Origin: Citrobacter sp. Marseille-Q6884 | Lineage (GTDB): Bacteria; Pseudomonadota; Gammaproteobacteria; Enterobacterales; Enterobacteriaceae | Direction of reading: 5' to 3' | NCBI RefSeq assembly: GCF_945906775.1 | Contig: NZ_CAMDRE010000001.1 | Location: 2,728,001-2,792,000 of the forward strand | DNA length: 64,000 bases | In this document: positions 23,474-32,170 of the stretch, piece after piece | Layout: every line of letters starts with the position of its first letter | Position numbering within the stretch: the stretch's first letter is position 1 | The notes under the pieces: model-generated | The model's database searches: none | Told to the model about the DNA's origin: nothing | Seen by the model: the letters and a program-made list of their open reading frames with translations, nothing else | Position numbers and translations under genes: made by a program

Positions 23474-25530
23474 AACAGTTAGATTTTACATTAAGCCTTA
23501 TTGATAAATTGTCCCGCCCGTTAAAACAGGCGCAGGGCAACGTAACGGGCTTTGCTGAAAAATCAAAAGAAGCCTTTATGCAGATTGGCGGCGGCGTTCT
23601 GGGGCTGGCGGGTACAGGGATGGCCATTAAAGGTGCGCTGATGCCCGCCATTGAAATGTATGACGCGCTGAATGATGCGGCCGCAAAAGGGATCGATGAT
23701 TCTGCGCTTAAGGCCGTTCAGCGTGATGCGCTGCGCTTCAGTACGACCTACGGCGCCAGCGCGGTAGAGTTTGTACAGTCCACGGAAAGTATAAACGCCT
23801 CCATTGCCGGGCTGACCGGGAATGAGCTGCCGAAAGTGACGAAAGTCGCCAATACCCTGGCGTTTGCGCTCAAATCAACCGCAGCGGAAACCGCTGAGTT
23901 TATGGGGCAGATGTTCGGTAACTTTTCCGCCGATGCCAACCGGCTGGGCAAAGTTGAGTTTGCTGAACAGCTGGCCGGAAAAATGGTGTACATGCGCAAA
24001 ACCTTTGGCACGGAAATGGCCGCTATCAAGGATTTGATGGAAGGTGCGCGCGGCGTGGGTACCAACTACGGCGTGGGGCTGGATGAACAGCTGGCCGTGC
24101 TGGGACAGCTTCAGCGGACACTGGGCACGGAAGCCAGCAGCGCTTATGAAGGCTTTATGACCGGAGCCATTGAGGGCGGTAAAAAGCTTGGGCTGTCTTT
24201 CACGGATTCCACCGGCAAAATGCTGTCCATGCCCGAAATGCTGATCAAGTTACAGGGCAAGTATGGCAAAAGCCTGGAAGGGAACCTGAAAGCCCAGGCT
24301 GAACTGGATGCGGCATTTGGTGACAGTTCGGCAGTGGTAAAACACCTGTACGGTAATGTGGCGCTGCTTCAGCGCAATATCACAGAACTGGGCGGTGCTG
24401 ATGGTCTGAAGCGTACCCAGGAAATGGCGCAGAAAATGGTGAGGCCGTGGGATCGGTTTGTCGCAATCCTGAAGGCTATCCAGACCGTAATCGGCCTGAC
24501 GTTGATCCCGGTGTTATATCCGGTACTGAATCGTCTGGCCGATATGGGGCAGACCTTTGCCCGCTGGATGCAGCTGTTTCCCAACATTGCGCGTGTTGTC
24601 GGTTATGCGGCAATGGCCTTGCTCAGCTTTGCGGCTGTGGGCGCAGTCGCCAACATCGTGATGGGTGTCTCCAGATTCATCATGATGGGGTTGCGCGGGA
24701 TCTGGGTGGCGCTGACGGCCGTTACGAAAATCTACACCGCGGCTGTCTGGCTGGGGAATATTGCCGTGGTCGCCTGGAACGCCACGCTGAAATTTCTGCG
24801 CGGTACGTTGCTGGCGGTTCGTATGGCGGCAATGATGGCCGGGATAGGTATCAATCTGATGAGCTGGCCGATCCTGCTGGTGATTGGTGCCGTTGCTTTG
24901 CTTGCTGCCGGTTGCTGGCTGTTGATTAAACACTGGGACACGGTAAAGAACGCGGTCATGGATACCGCTGCATTTCAGGCATGCGCCAGGGTAGTGGCAT
25001 GGCTTGCCGGGGTGTTTGCTTCAGCCTGGCAGTTTATCAGCGAAGGCTGGAACGGTTTTATTTCCATGCTGACCGGGTTTTCTCCTTCCCAGGCATTAAG
25101 CGGGCTGGCCACGGGCATTGTGTCATTGTTTGATAATGTCTGGCTGTCCGTTAAAAACGGCTTTCTGAAATCATGGAACTGGATTGTAAGTAAATTAAAT
25201 AATATTCCTGGTGTTGATATTGAACTGGCGGGCGCTGCTTCAGCGGGTATCGCTAAAAATGAAACAGCGGTGTATCCGGTACCAGAGTTAAAACAATCCG
25301 CGAAAGCTGAAGGCGCACTTCCTGCGGCGACGCAAAATAGTTTCACCCCAGACAGGCTTTTAACCGGAGGTGAATTAAAAGGCATTGAGAAGGGCGGAAT
25401 TACCAAAACGATTAACAGTAATGCTAAGTCCGTAACCGACAATAGCCGGAAAATTGACACGGTAAACATTTATCCGAAAGAAATGATTACACCCGGTCAG
25501 TTAATGGAATTTCAGGAGCTGGGCGCATGA
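23470..25530 (+). CDS. Tape measure protein
   Basis: The 686-residue protein sets tail length. A helical N-terminal third with TP901-type features (DALNDAAAKGID..., SAVEFVQSTESINASIAGLTGNELPKVT) is followed by several hydrophobic segments at about 330-500 (GYAAMALLSFAAVGAVANIVMG, WPILLVIGAVALLAAGCWLLI) that may insert into the host membrane. It is shorter than P2 gpT, consistent with an HP1-like, shorter tail. Overlaps by four bases with both neighbours. Confidence 0.9.
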   Translation: MKQLDFTLSLIDKLSRPLKQAQGNVTGFAEKSKEAFMQIGGGVLGLAGTGMAIKGALMPAIEMYDALNDAAAKGIDDSALKAVQRDALRFSTTYGASAVEFVQSTESINASIAGLTGNELPKVTKVANTLAFALKSTAAETAEFMGQMFGNFSADANRLGKVEFAEQLAGKMVYMRKTFGTEMAAIKDLMEGARGVGTNYGVGLDEQLAVLGQLQRTLGTEASSAYEGFMTGAIEGGKKLGLSFTDSTGKMLSMPEMLIKLQGKYGKSLEGNLKAQAELDAAFGDSSAVVKHLYGNVALLQRNITELGGADGLKRTQEMAQKMVRPWDRFVAILKAIQTVIGLTLIPVLYPVLNRLADMGQTFARWMQLFPNIARVVGYAAMALLSFAAVGAVANIVMGVSRFIMMGLRGIWVALTAVTKIYTAAVWLGNIAVVAWNATLKFLRGTLLAVRMAAMMAGIGINLMSWPILLVIGAVALLAAGCWLLIKHWDTVKNAVMDTAAFQACARVVAWLAGVFASAWQFISEGWNGFISMLTGFSPSQALSGLATGIVSLFDNVWLSVKNGFLKSWNWIVSKLNNIPGVDIELAGAASAGIAKNETAVYPVPELKQSAKAEGALPAATQNSFTPDRLLTGGELKGIEKGGITKTINSNAKSVTDNSRKIDTVNIYPKEMITPGQLMEFQELGA

Positions 25531-25856
25531 GTGAGAGCCTTTATATTGATTTGCTTATTCAGGGCGGTGATTTTGTTCTGAATACCGGATATGAACCTGA
25601 ACTGTGTAATAACCGTAAAAGTATCGGACAGGACATTATTCATTCCATTATTGAAAGCGGACTGGCAACGGAACTGATTGCCGAACGCAGTCCAACAATG
25701 CGGGCGGATATTTTTACCCGTATGGAATTACTGATTGAAGATGATGAACGGATTATTCCGGGAACAGTGGAAATCAGTGAGGAAAGTCAGAAACGATTAT
25801 GGATAACGGCCAGCACCTATGATTTTGGCGGCATTTCTGCGCAGGTGGATTTATGA
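25527..25856 (+). CDS. DUF2590 baseplate protein
   Basis: The 109-residue protein has the pattern YIDLLIQGGDFVLNTGYEPELCNNRKSIGQDIIHSI...SGLATELIAERSP of DUF2590, found next to baseplate J in HP1-like phages. It holds the position of P2 gpW (a T4 gp25-like wedge protein) and probably plays that role. Confidence 0.75.
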   Translation: MSESLYIDLLIQGGDFVLNTGYEPELCNNRKSIGQDIIHSIIESGLATELIAERSPTMRADIFTRMELLIEDDERIIPGTVEISEESQKRLWITASTYDFGGISAQVDL

Positions 25857-27037
25857 CAGAAAAACCGCAGGTTGATTTTGAGGAAGTGGTGAAGGCCAGC
25901 GGGATGCCGGTGACGGAATCTGAAGTGCGGGATCGCTTTAATGCGATTGCGGCTGAGGAAGGCATGATCACCAACACATCCCGCATGTCACCGTTCTGGC
26001 GGTTAGTCACGGCCATTGTGACTGCGCCGGTGATGTGGCTAAAAGAGGTTCTGGTATCCACGGTGCTGGCCAATATGTTTGTGGCCACGGCCTGCGGGAG
26101 CATGTTGCGTCTGCTGGCCTGGGCGGTGAACGTGACGGCGAAGCCCGCCAGCGCCGCGCAGGGTGTGATCCGCTTCTTTAAGGAAGATGCCAGAGCCGTT
26201 GTGACGGTGAAGGCCGGGACGGTTATCCAGACTGAACGCATCAACGGCAGGGTGTACGAACTGGCGACCACCGGCGATGTGGTGATCCCTTCCGGCACGG
26301 CCAGCGCATTGCTGCCGGTAAAAGCCACCGGAACCGGGGGAGCCTATAACCTTGCACCAGGGTATTACCGCATTTTGCCTGTGGCCGTGGATGGTATCAG
26401 TCATGTGGCCAGCGAGGAAAACTGGCTGACGGTGCCGGGTGCCGATGAAGAAAGTGATGATGAACTGCGTGAACGTTGCCGCAACCAGTTCAACCTGGTG
26501 GGCAATTACCACACGGATGCGGTTTACCGTTCAATGATTGCCGGTGTTGCCGGGCTGAGTATTGACCGGATTTTCTTTGAGCATGAAGCGCCGAGGGGAC
26601 CGGGTACCGCAAACGCCTATCTGTTGCTGGACAGTGGGGTGGCTTCCGCACCGTTCGTGAATGCGGTGAATGATTACATCAACACGCAGGGACACCACGG
26701 CCACGGCGACGATATGCAGTGTTATGCCATGCCGGAAACCCGTCACGATCTGGCCGTGACGGTGTATGTCAGAAATCTGGCCAACCTGACAGACGACGAA
26801 CAGAACAGCCTGAAGGCCGGGATTGAAAACATGATCCGCTGTGCTTTCCGTGAAAACGCTGATTTTGACGTCAGAAAGACGTGGCCATATTCGCGGTTCT
26901 CGTTTTCTCAGCTGGGACGGGAGATCCACAAAACTTTTGCGCTGGCGGATTCGCTGTCCTTTTCACTGGGTGACATTACCAGTGAGCTGAATGTGCCACG
27001 TCTGAAGTCACTGGTAGTGAGTCTTGAGAATGAATGA
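25853..27037 (+). CDS. J: Baseplate J-like protein
   Basis: The 394-residue baseplate wedge protein has the J family core ADEESDDELRERCRNQFNLVG and the later SIDRIFFEHEAPRGPGTANAYLL. It links the baseplate periphery to the hub. An N-terminal extension of about 90 residues with an aromatic, hydrophobic stretch (RLVTAIVTAPVMWLKEVL) precedes the family core. It overlaps the gpI-like gene by 8 bases. Confidence 0.9.
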   Translation: MTEKPQVDFEEVVKASGMPVTESEVRDRFNAIAAEEGMITNTSRMSPFWRLVTAIVTAPVMWLKEVLVSTVLANMFVATACGSMLRLLAWAVNVTAKPASAAQGVIRFFKEDARAVVTVKAGTVIQTERINGRVYELATTGDVVIPSGTASALLPVKATGTGGAYNLAPGYYRILPVAVDGISHVASEENWLTVPGADEESDDELRERCRNQFNLVGNYHTDAVYRSMIAGVAGLSIDRIFFEHEAPRGPGTANAYLLLDSGVASAPFVNAVNDYINTQGHHGHGDDMQCYAMPETRHDLAVTVYVRNLANLTDDEQNSLKAGIENMIRCAFRENADFDVRKTWPYSRFSFSQLGREIHKTFALADSLSFSLGDITSELNVPRLKSLVVSLENE

Positions 27038-27617
27038 GTTCATGAAAAAGCTGGCCGGGATGGTGCTTCCCTCCTGGATGAATCAGGGGGAGCCGGACAA
27101 GCTGCTGAAAACAGCGCGGCGATTCTGGGCGGAGGTTTACGGCTGGATAACCTGGCCACTGAACCAGTTTGATCCGCTGACCTGCACACCGGCATTACTG
27201 AACCTGCTGGCGTATGACCGGGACATAACCCGCTTTGACGGTGAGCCACTGAGCCTGTTTCGTAAGCGTGTGGCATATGCCTTTGTTAATGCCCGTGATG
27301 CTGGTTCCGTTGAAGGGTTTATCAATATCTTTGAACGGCTGGGTATTGGATATGTGGAGCTGCGGGAGCGCCAGCCAGGTATTGACTGGGATGTGATCCT
27401 GGTGCGAGTGACAGACAGCCAGATAGCGGACAACACGCAGCTGCTTATCCAGATAATCCGGCAGTACGGGCGAACATGCCGCCGCTATCAGTTTGAGGTG
27501 ATCACATCGGAAAAAATGGCTATCAGAGCCGGATGGGATCAGGGGGAATACGTGGTTTATCCGGCTTCGTTAGCAGGGACGGAAACCCGAAGCGCGACAT
27601 TCAGCGCAGGTTTGTAA
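27030..27617 (+). CDS. Tail protein I-like baseplate protein
   Basis: The 195-residue protein follows J as gpI does in P2, and joins tail fibres to the baseplate. The segment CTPALLNLLAYDRDITRFDGEPLSLFRKRVAYAF is typical of the family. I start at ATG 27030 (MNEFMKKL); a TTG at 27024 would add two residues. Confidence 0.82.
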   Translation: MNEFMKKLAGMVLPSWMNQGEPDKLLKTARRFWAEVYGWITWPLNQFDPLTCTPALLNLLAYDRDITRFDGEPLSLFRKRVAYAFVNARDAGSVEGFINIFERLGIGYVELRERQPGIDWDVILVRVTDSQIADNTQLLIQIIRQYGRTCRRYQFEVITSEKMAIRAGWDQGEYVVYPASLAGTETRSATFSAGL

Positions 27618-27627
27618 GGAGTTTTTT

Positions 27628-29577
27628 ATGTCACAGACAGCTATCACGCTGGCGTTTGAACACTGGAAAGCGCAGCAGGGTGCAACCGGCGAGCCGGTGT
27701 TACTGAATGAATTTGTGTTTGCGAATGTGCCAGGGCTGAACCCGGATATTCCCGTTGATCGTAGTGAAGCATTGCCGCCTGCGGAGCAGATTGTGCACCG
27801 GCAGCCTGTTACCCGCACTGGCGTGGTGAATGAAAATGGCGTGGTGTATTCCGCCGTTCTGGGCGCTGACGTGGGCGATTTCAGTTTCAACTGGATCGGT
27901 CTGCTGAATAAGGCCAGCGGCACCCTGGCCATGATTGTTCATGCGCCTGTGCAGCAAAAGCTGAAAACAGCAGAAGGTCAGCAGGGGAACGTGCTTACCC
28001 GTTCGTTTCTGATGGAGTACAACGGCGCACAGACTGAAACCGGGATAAATACACCGGCCGAGACCTGGCAGATTGATTTCACGGCGCGTATGGCCGGTAT
28101 GGATGAGCGTAATCGCCTGGAGAATGTGGATATTTACGGCGTTGCGGCATTCTTTGGCGATGGCTGGCTGGTCGGTAAAACGGGTAATCAGTTTTTTGTC
28201 ACCAAAGGCACCGGCTACGTGGCAGGGCTGCGTACATCACTGGCCGCAAATCAGAATATCACCGTGACGACAAAACCGGTCAAAGTCTGGCTGGATGTGT
28301 GCTGGACGGGAACGCTTACCAGCGTGTGGAATACGCAGTGCAAAATCACCGTTACAGAAAACCTGGCGGATTACGTGCAGAACGGTGTGCAGCATTACGT
28401 GTTTGCTGTGGCCAGTCTTGATGTAAATGGCAATATCACTGATTTACGGCCAAAAGGGACGCTAAATGATCAGGTGGCCAGCGATGCACTGAAAAAGCAT
28501 GAGCAGTCCCGAAACCATCCTGATGCCACGACCAGTGCGAAGGGGTTTGTGCAGTTAAGCAGTGCAACAGACAGCGACTCCGAAAAGCTGGCCGCCACGC
28601 CAAAGGCATTAAAAGCAGTGAATGAGAATGCAAATGGTCGTGTGCCGTCAGGAAGAAAGGTTAACGGGCATCCGTTAACAGGTGATATCAGTGTCACTGC
28701 ACAGGATATTTTCGACGGTCAGAGTATTGCAATCGGTGCTGGTCAGGATCTGGATAATTACCAGACGCCAGGTCTGTATCACCAGACAATGAATGCGAAT
28801 ACCAGTGCAGCGCTGCATTACCCGGAAAATAATGCCGGTTCTTTGGTTGTTTTAAAGAACGCTGGAATAACGCAAATTTATCGCGTGTACAACAGTTCCC
28901 GAAGCTATTCGCGTAGTAAGTATTCAACAGGTAACTGGACGCCGTGGACGCCGGATGATGTTTTTCCAGTTGGTGCGCCCGTTCCCTGGCCATCCGATAC
29001 CACTCCATTGGGTTATGCACTAATGCAGGGGCAGTCATTTGATAAATCTGTCTACCCATTACTGGCTTCTGCGTATCCCTCGGGGATTATCCCAGATATG
29101 CGCGGTCAGACGATTAAAGGTAAGCCAGTCAGTGGCCGCGCGGTATTATCACAAGAGCAGGATGGTATTAAGTCGCATGACCACTCAGCATCATCTGCAA
29201 ATACAGATCTCGGAACAAAAGCGACTACATCATTTGATTATGGGACAAAAACATCCAGTTCATTTGACTACGGTACAAAAACAACAAACACCACGGGGGC
29301 GCATACTCATACATACACAGCCCCAACTTCAACGACTGTTAAAGATGGTGACCGTAACCAGGCATTAGCAAGCATGGGAACCTTGACGACAAGCTCATCG
29401 GGAAATCATGCCCATACAGTTAGTATTGGTGCTCATACTCATACAGTTGGCATTGGCGCTCACACCCATAACGTTATTTTGGGTGCGCATAATCACGCAA
29501 TTACGGTCAATGTTTCGGGCAATGCAGAAAACACAGTAAAAAACACCGCATTTAACTATTTAGTGAGACTTGCATAA
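27628..29577 (+). CDS. Tail fibre protein with His-rich tip repeats
   Basis: The 649-residue receptor-binding fibre has four parts. The N-terminal baseplate-attachment domain covers about 1-150 (LAFEHWKAQQGATGEPVLLNEFVFANVPG). Next are fibre repeats near 290-350 (HPDATTSAKGFVQLSSATDS). A collar-type domain (PVGAPVPWPSDTTPLGYALMQG) follows. Last is a tip at about 540-640 with repeated H-x-H units (SHDHS, AHTHT, NHAHT, AHTHT, AHTHN, AHNHA). In T4 and lambda fibres such pairs bind iron along a trimeric needle. AAGGAG precedes the ATG. The assembly chaperone gene next door is broken. Confidence 0.92.
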   Translation: MSQTAITLAFEHWKAQQGATGEPVLLNEFVFANVPGLNPDIPVDRSEALPPAEQIVHRQPVTRTGVVNENGVVYSAVLGADVGDFSFNWIGLLNKASGTLAMIVHAPVQQKLKTAEGQQGNVLTRSFLMEYNGAQTETGINTPAETWQIDFTARMAGMDERNRLENVDIYGVAAFFGDGWLVGKTGNQFFVTKGTGYVAGLRTSLAANQNITVTTKPVKVWLDVCWTGTLTSVWNTQCKITVTENLADYVQNGVQHYVFAVASLDVNGNITDLRPKGTLNDQVASDALKKHEQSRNHPDATTSAKGFVQLSSATDSDSEKLAATPKALKAVNENANGRVPSGRKVNGHPLTGDISVTAQDIFDGQSIAIGAGQDLDNYQTPGLYHQTMNANTSAALHYPENNAGSLVVLKNAGITQIYRVYNSSRSYSRSKYSTGNWTPWTPDDVFPVGAPVPWPSDTTPLGYALMQGQSFDKSVYPLLASAYPSGIIPDMRGQTIKGKPVSGRAVLSQEQDGIKSHDHSASSANTDLGTKATTSFDYGTKTSSSFDYGTKTTNTTGAHTHTYTAPTSTTVKDGDRNQALASMGTLTTSSSGNHAHTVSIGAHTHTVGIGAHTHNVILGAHNHAITVNVSGNAENTVKNTAFNYLVRLA

Positions 29578-29828
29578 TGACTTTTAAAATGACCGACTCA
29601 GATCGAGTTATTACTATTTTTAATCTTTCATCTGACACAAATGAGTTTATCGGGAAAGGTGATGGGTATATTCCGGCGCATACCGGGTTACCTGCCTATT
29701 GCACAGATATTGCCCCGCCAGCGGCATCTGATGGTTTTGTTGCTGTTTTTAATTATGAATCAGAAAAATGGTCACTTGTTGAAGACCATCGCGGGAAAAC
29801 TGTCTACGACATTGGTAATGACTCCAAC

Positions 29829-30332
29829 TTACTGATAGTGTTTTATGTTCAGATAATGCCCGATGACCTTGTCATGCAGCTCCACCGATTTTGAGAACGA
29901 CAGTGACTTCCGTCCCAGCCTTGCCAGATGTTGTCTCAGATTCAGGTTATGTCGCTCAATGCGCTGAGTGTAACGCTTGCTGATAACGTGCAGCTTTCCC
30001 TTCAGGCGGGATTCATACAGCGGCCAGCCATCCGTCATCCATACCACGACCTCAAAGGCCGACAGCAGGCTCAGAAGTCGCTCCAGTGTGGCCAGAGTGC
30101 GTTCACCGAAGACGTGCGCCACAATCGTCCTCCGTATCCTGTCATACGCGTAAAACAGCCAGCGCTGACGTGATTTAGCACCGACGTAGCCCCACTGTTC
30201 GTCCATTTCAGCGCAGACAATCACATCACTGCCCGGCTGTATGCGCGAGGTTACCGACTGCGGCCTGAGTTTTTTAAGTGACGTAAAATCGTGTTGAGGC
30301 CAACGCCCATAATGCGGGCGGTTGCCCGGCAT
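29829..30332 (-). CDS. insB: IS1 transposase part InsB
   Basis: The 167-residue catalytic part of the IS1 transposase ([20 protein letters not shown]...[15 protein letters not shown]) is full length. It is made mainly as an InsAB' fusion by -1 frameshifting at A-AAA-AAC (minus strand, complement of 30269-30275). The DDE-type core includes the [10 protein letters not shown] and [13 protein letters not shown] segments. A few substitutions relative to the IS1A sequence I remember suggest an isoform. Confidence 0.95.
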
Positions 30333-30526
30333 CCAACACCATTCATGGCCATATCAATGATTTTCTGGTGCGTACCGGGTTGAGAAGCGGTGTAAGTGAA
30401 CTGCAGTTGCCATGTTTTACGGCAGTGAGAGCAGAGATAGCGCTGATGTCCGGCAGTGCTTTTGCCGTTACGCACCACCCCGTCAGTAGCTGAACAGGAG
30501 GGACAGCTGATAGAAACAGAAGCCAC
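30251..30526 (-). CDS. insA: IS1 regulator InsA
   Basis: The 91-residue DNA-binding protein has a zinc-finger front ([11 protein letters not shown]...[10 protein letters not shown]) and an HTH ([21 protein letters not shown]). Alone it represses IS1; fused to InsB by frameshift it forms the transposase. Full length and undamaged. Confidence 0.95.
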
Positions 30527-30927
30527 TGGAGCACCTCAAAAACACCATCATACACTAAATCAGTAAGTTGGCAGCATCACCTACGACATTAATACAGGTA
30601 AAGCCATCACCATTAGCCAGTTAGGTAAGCTACCTGATGACGTTGTTTCCATTGCGCCAGAAGGCCATTTTGTGAAGTGGGACGGGAAAAAGTGGGTGCA
30701 TGATACTGACGCTGAAAAAACGGCGCAGATTACACAGGCGACACAGCAAAAAGAAAGCCTTCTGACGTCAGCCACGTCAAAAATTGGACCGCTACAGGAC
30801 GCTGTTGATTTAGGTATTGCGACAGATGCGGAAACAGCGCTTTTACAGGCGTGGAAAAAATACCGGGTTCTAATCAATCGCGTTCAGCCAGAAGATGCAC
30901 CAGATATTAACTGGCCGGAGGTGCCTG

Positions 30928-31653
30928 ATGTGGCGTGAAGCGCTTCTGGCTTTTACTGACTCACTGGCTGCGCTGAATTGTTCCATTGTTCCGGCGCATC
31001 CGTGGATAAACGGTCTGGGGCAACAGACGGATAACGGGGCATATCTCAGCCCGGTGAACGCCGTCCGCTATCTTGCTGAAAGGCTGGCCGGAACGGGCGG
31101 GAATGCCGATGTGATGATCATGATGGTGACAGGCCAGACGCATGATAATTTTATGACCCGCCTCAACGGTCTGGTAGATGTTTTTCCGGCACCGGCATTC
31201 ACTCAGGTAAAACGCCTGGCACAATCCGCTGCGGCGCTGGCCATCGAAAAAATGCAGATCCCCGCTAAAACCGGGGCGGGGTTGCCGGTGGCCATTCCGC
31301 TGTCTGTGCCAACCAGCAGGGCGGCATTGTCTGCGGCGGCTGTCAGCCAGGCACAAAAAGCGGCCAGTGCGGGATTCAGTCTGGACGGGCTAAAGCGGCA
31401 ACTGGGCGAGTTCGCGCAGCTGCGTGACAGCCTGATCAGAGATGTGGCCAGCGGGCTGAATGATTTGCAGGGGAAAAGTGCCAGAGCATGGGTGTTTACC
31501 AGCACCGGCGATACGGCCACCACGCTGCTGGAGCTGGTAAAGGATATCCCGCAACCGTCAGCCGTCTATACCGCGGCGGTGATGCTGGTCGGTGACAATC
31601 TGGATGGAATAAAGGGAATGATTCATGACTTCGATCCCAACGCTGGCGCTTAA
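30928..31653 (+). CDS. HP1-like tail/baseplate protein of unknown role
   Basis: The 241-residue protein from ATG 30928 overlaps the tfa stop. It lies between the fibre assembly gene and the U-like gene, where HP1 relatives have a conserved late gene without an assigned role. It has Ala-rich helical stretches (AAVSQAQKAASAGFSLDGLKRQ) and an ordered front (ALNCSIVPAHPWINGLGQQT). I would not name a function. Confidence 0.7.
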   Translation: MWREALLAFTDSLAALNCSIVPAHPWINGLGQQTDNGAYLSPVNAVRYLAERLAGTGGNADVMIMMVTGQTHDNFMTRLNGLVDVFPAPAFTQVKRLAQSAAALAIEKMQIPAKTGAGLPVAIPLSVPTSRAALSAAAVSQAQKAASAGFSLDGLKRQLGEFAQLRDSLIRDVASGLNDLQGKSARAWVFTSTGDTATTLLELVKDIPQPSAVYTAAVMLVGDNLDGIKGMIHDFDPNAGA

Positions 31654-32170
31654 TGGTGAGGCTATCCAGCTGAAAAATATGCGCGTGACCGTATCGCAGC
31701 AGTTTCAGGATAAAGACCAGTCCGGCCAGACAAGCGCCACAACCAAATCAGAGCAGGGGGCAAAAGGGAAAGAACTGCGTATCAGTGGCGAAATTCCTTT
31801 TAAAAGCCCGGAGATCCTGAAGCGTATTTTTGAACTGGCCAGCGCCACGGATGCCGGAGGAAATCGACAGAAATACCGCGTGGCACATGAAGTGGCCAGA
31901 GCCGTGAATTTTCGCGAGGCGACATTCAGCGGGACGCTTGATGCTCCGCAGCAGGACGGGAAAATGGCCTGGCTGGTCACCTTTACGCTGGCAGAACATA
32001 TCAGTGTGCAGGAAAAGCGGGAAGCCAGGGCTACAGGCAAAACGTTTGCTAAAAAACAGACTGCCGGTAATGCGGGACAATCTGGTGGCCAGAGTGCCGG
32101 GGAAGATGAAGAAAAACTGACGTGGTTTGAAAAACGGGTGCTGAAACCCGTCAATGATGCTTTGGGTTAA
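31625..32170 (+). CDS. gpU-like baseplate/tail terminator protein of HP1-like phages
   Basis: The 181-residue protein begins MTSIPTLALNGEAIQLKNMRVTVSQQFQDKDQSGQTS and precedes the hub gene, the place of gpU before gpD in P2. The C-terminal 50 residues are low-complexity and charged (KKQTAGNAGQSGGQSAGEDEEK). AAAGGGA precedes the start, which lies inside the upstream gene. Assignment rests mostly on order. Confidence 0.65.
   Translation: MTSIPTLALNGEAIQLKNMRVTVSQQFQDKDQSGQTSATTKSEQGAKGKELRISGEIPFKSPEILKRIFELASATDAGGNRQKYRVAHEVARAVNFREATFSGTLDAPQQDGKMAWLVTFTLAEHISVQEKREARATGKTFAKKQTAGNAGQSGGQSAGEDEEKLTWFEKRVLKPVNDALG

Larger units (their letters stand above)
29814..30581 (-). mobile_element. 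IS1 insertion, 768 bp
   Basis: The element is exactly 768 bp, begins GGTAATGACTCCAACTTACT and ends with the inverted terminal repeat AGTTGGCAGCATCACC. It is flanked by a perfect 9-bp target duplication TACGACATT (29805-29813 and 30582-30590), so the insertion is simple. Transposase genes insA and insB are on the minus strand. Confidence 0.98.
29577..30938 (+). pseudogene. tfa: Tail fibre assembly gene split by IS1
   Basis: The front 79 codons (to 29813) and the rear 115 codons (from 30591) join in frame once IS1 and one copy of its 9-bp duplication are removed. This gives an intact 194-residue Tfa-type chaperone (...KTVYDI / NTGKAITISQLGKLPDD...VQPEDAPDINWPEVPDVA). Tfa proteins help fibres fold and trimerise. 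As it stands the front part reads into IS1 and stops at 29894. No other damage is visible, so precise IS1 loss would restore the gene. Confidence 0.93.
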
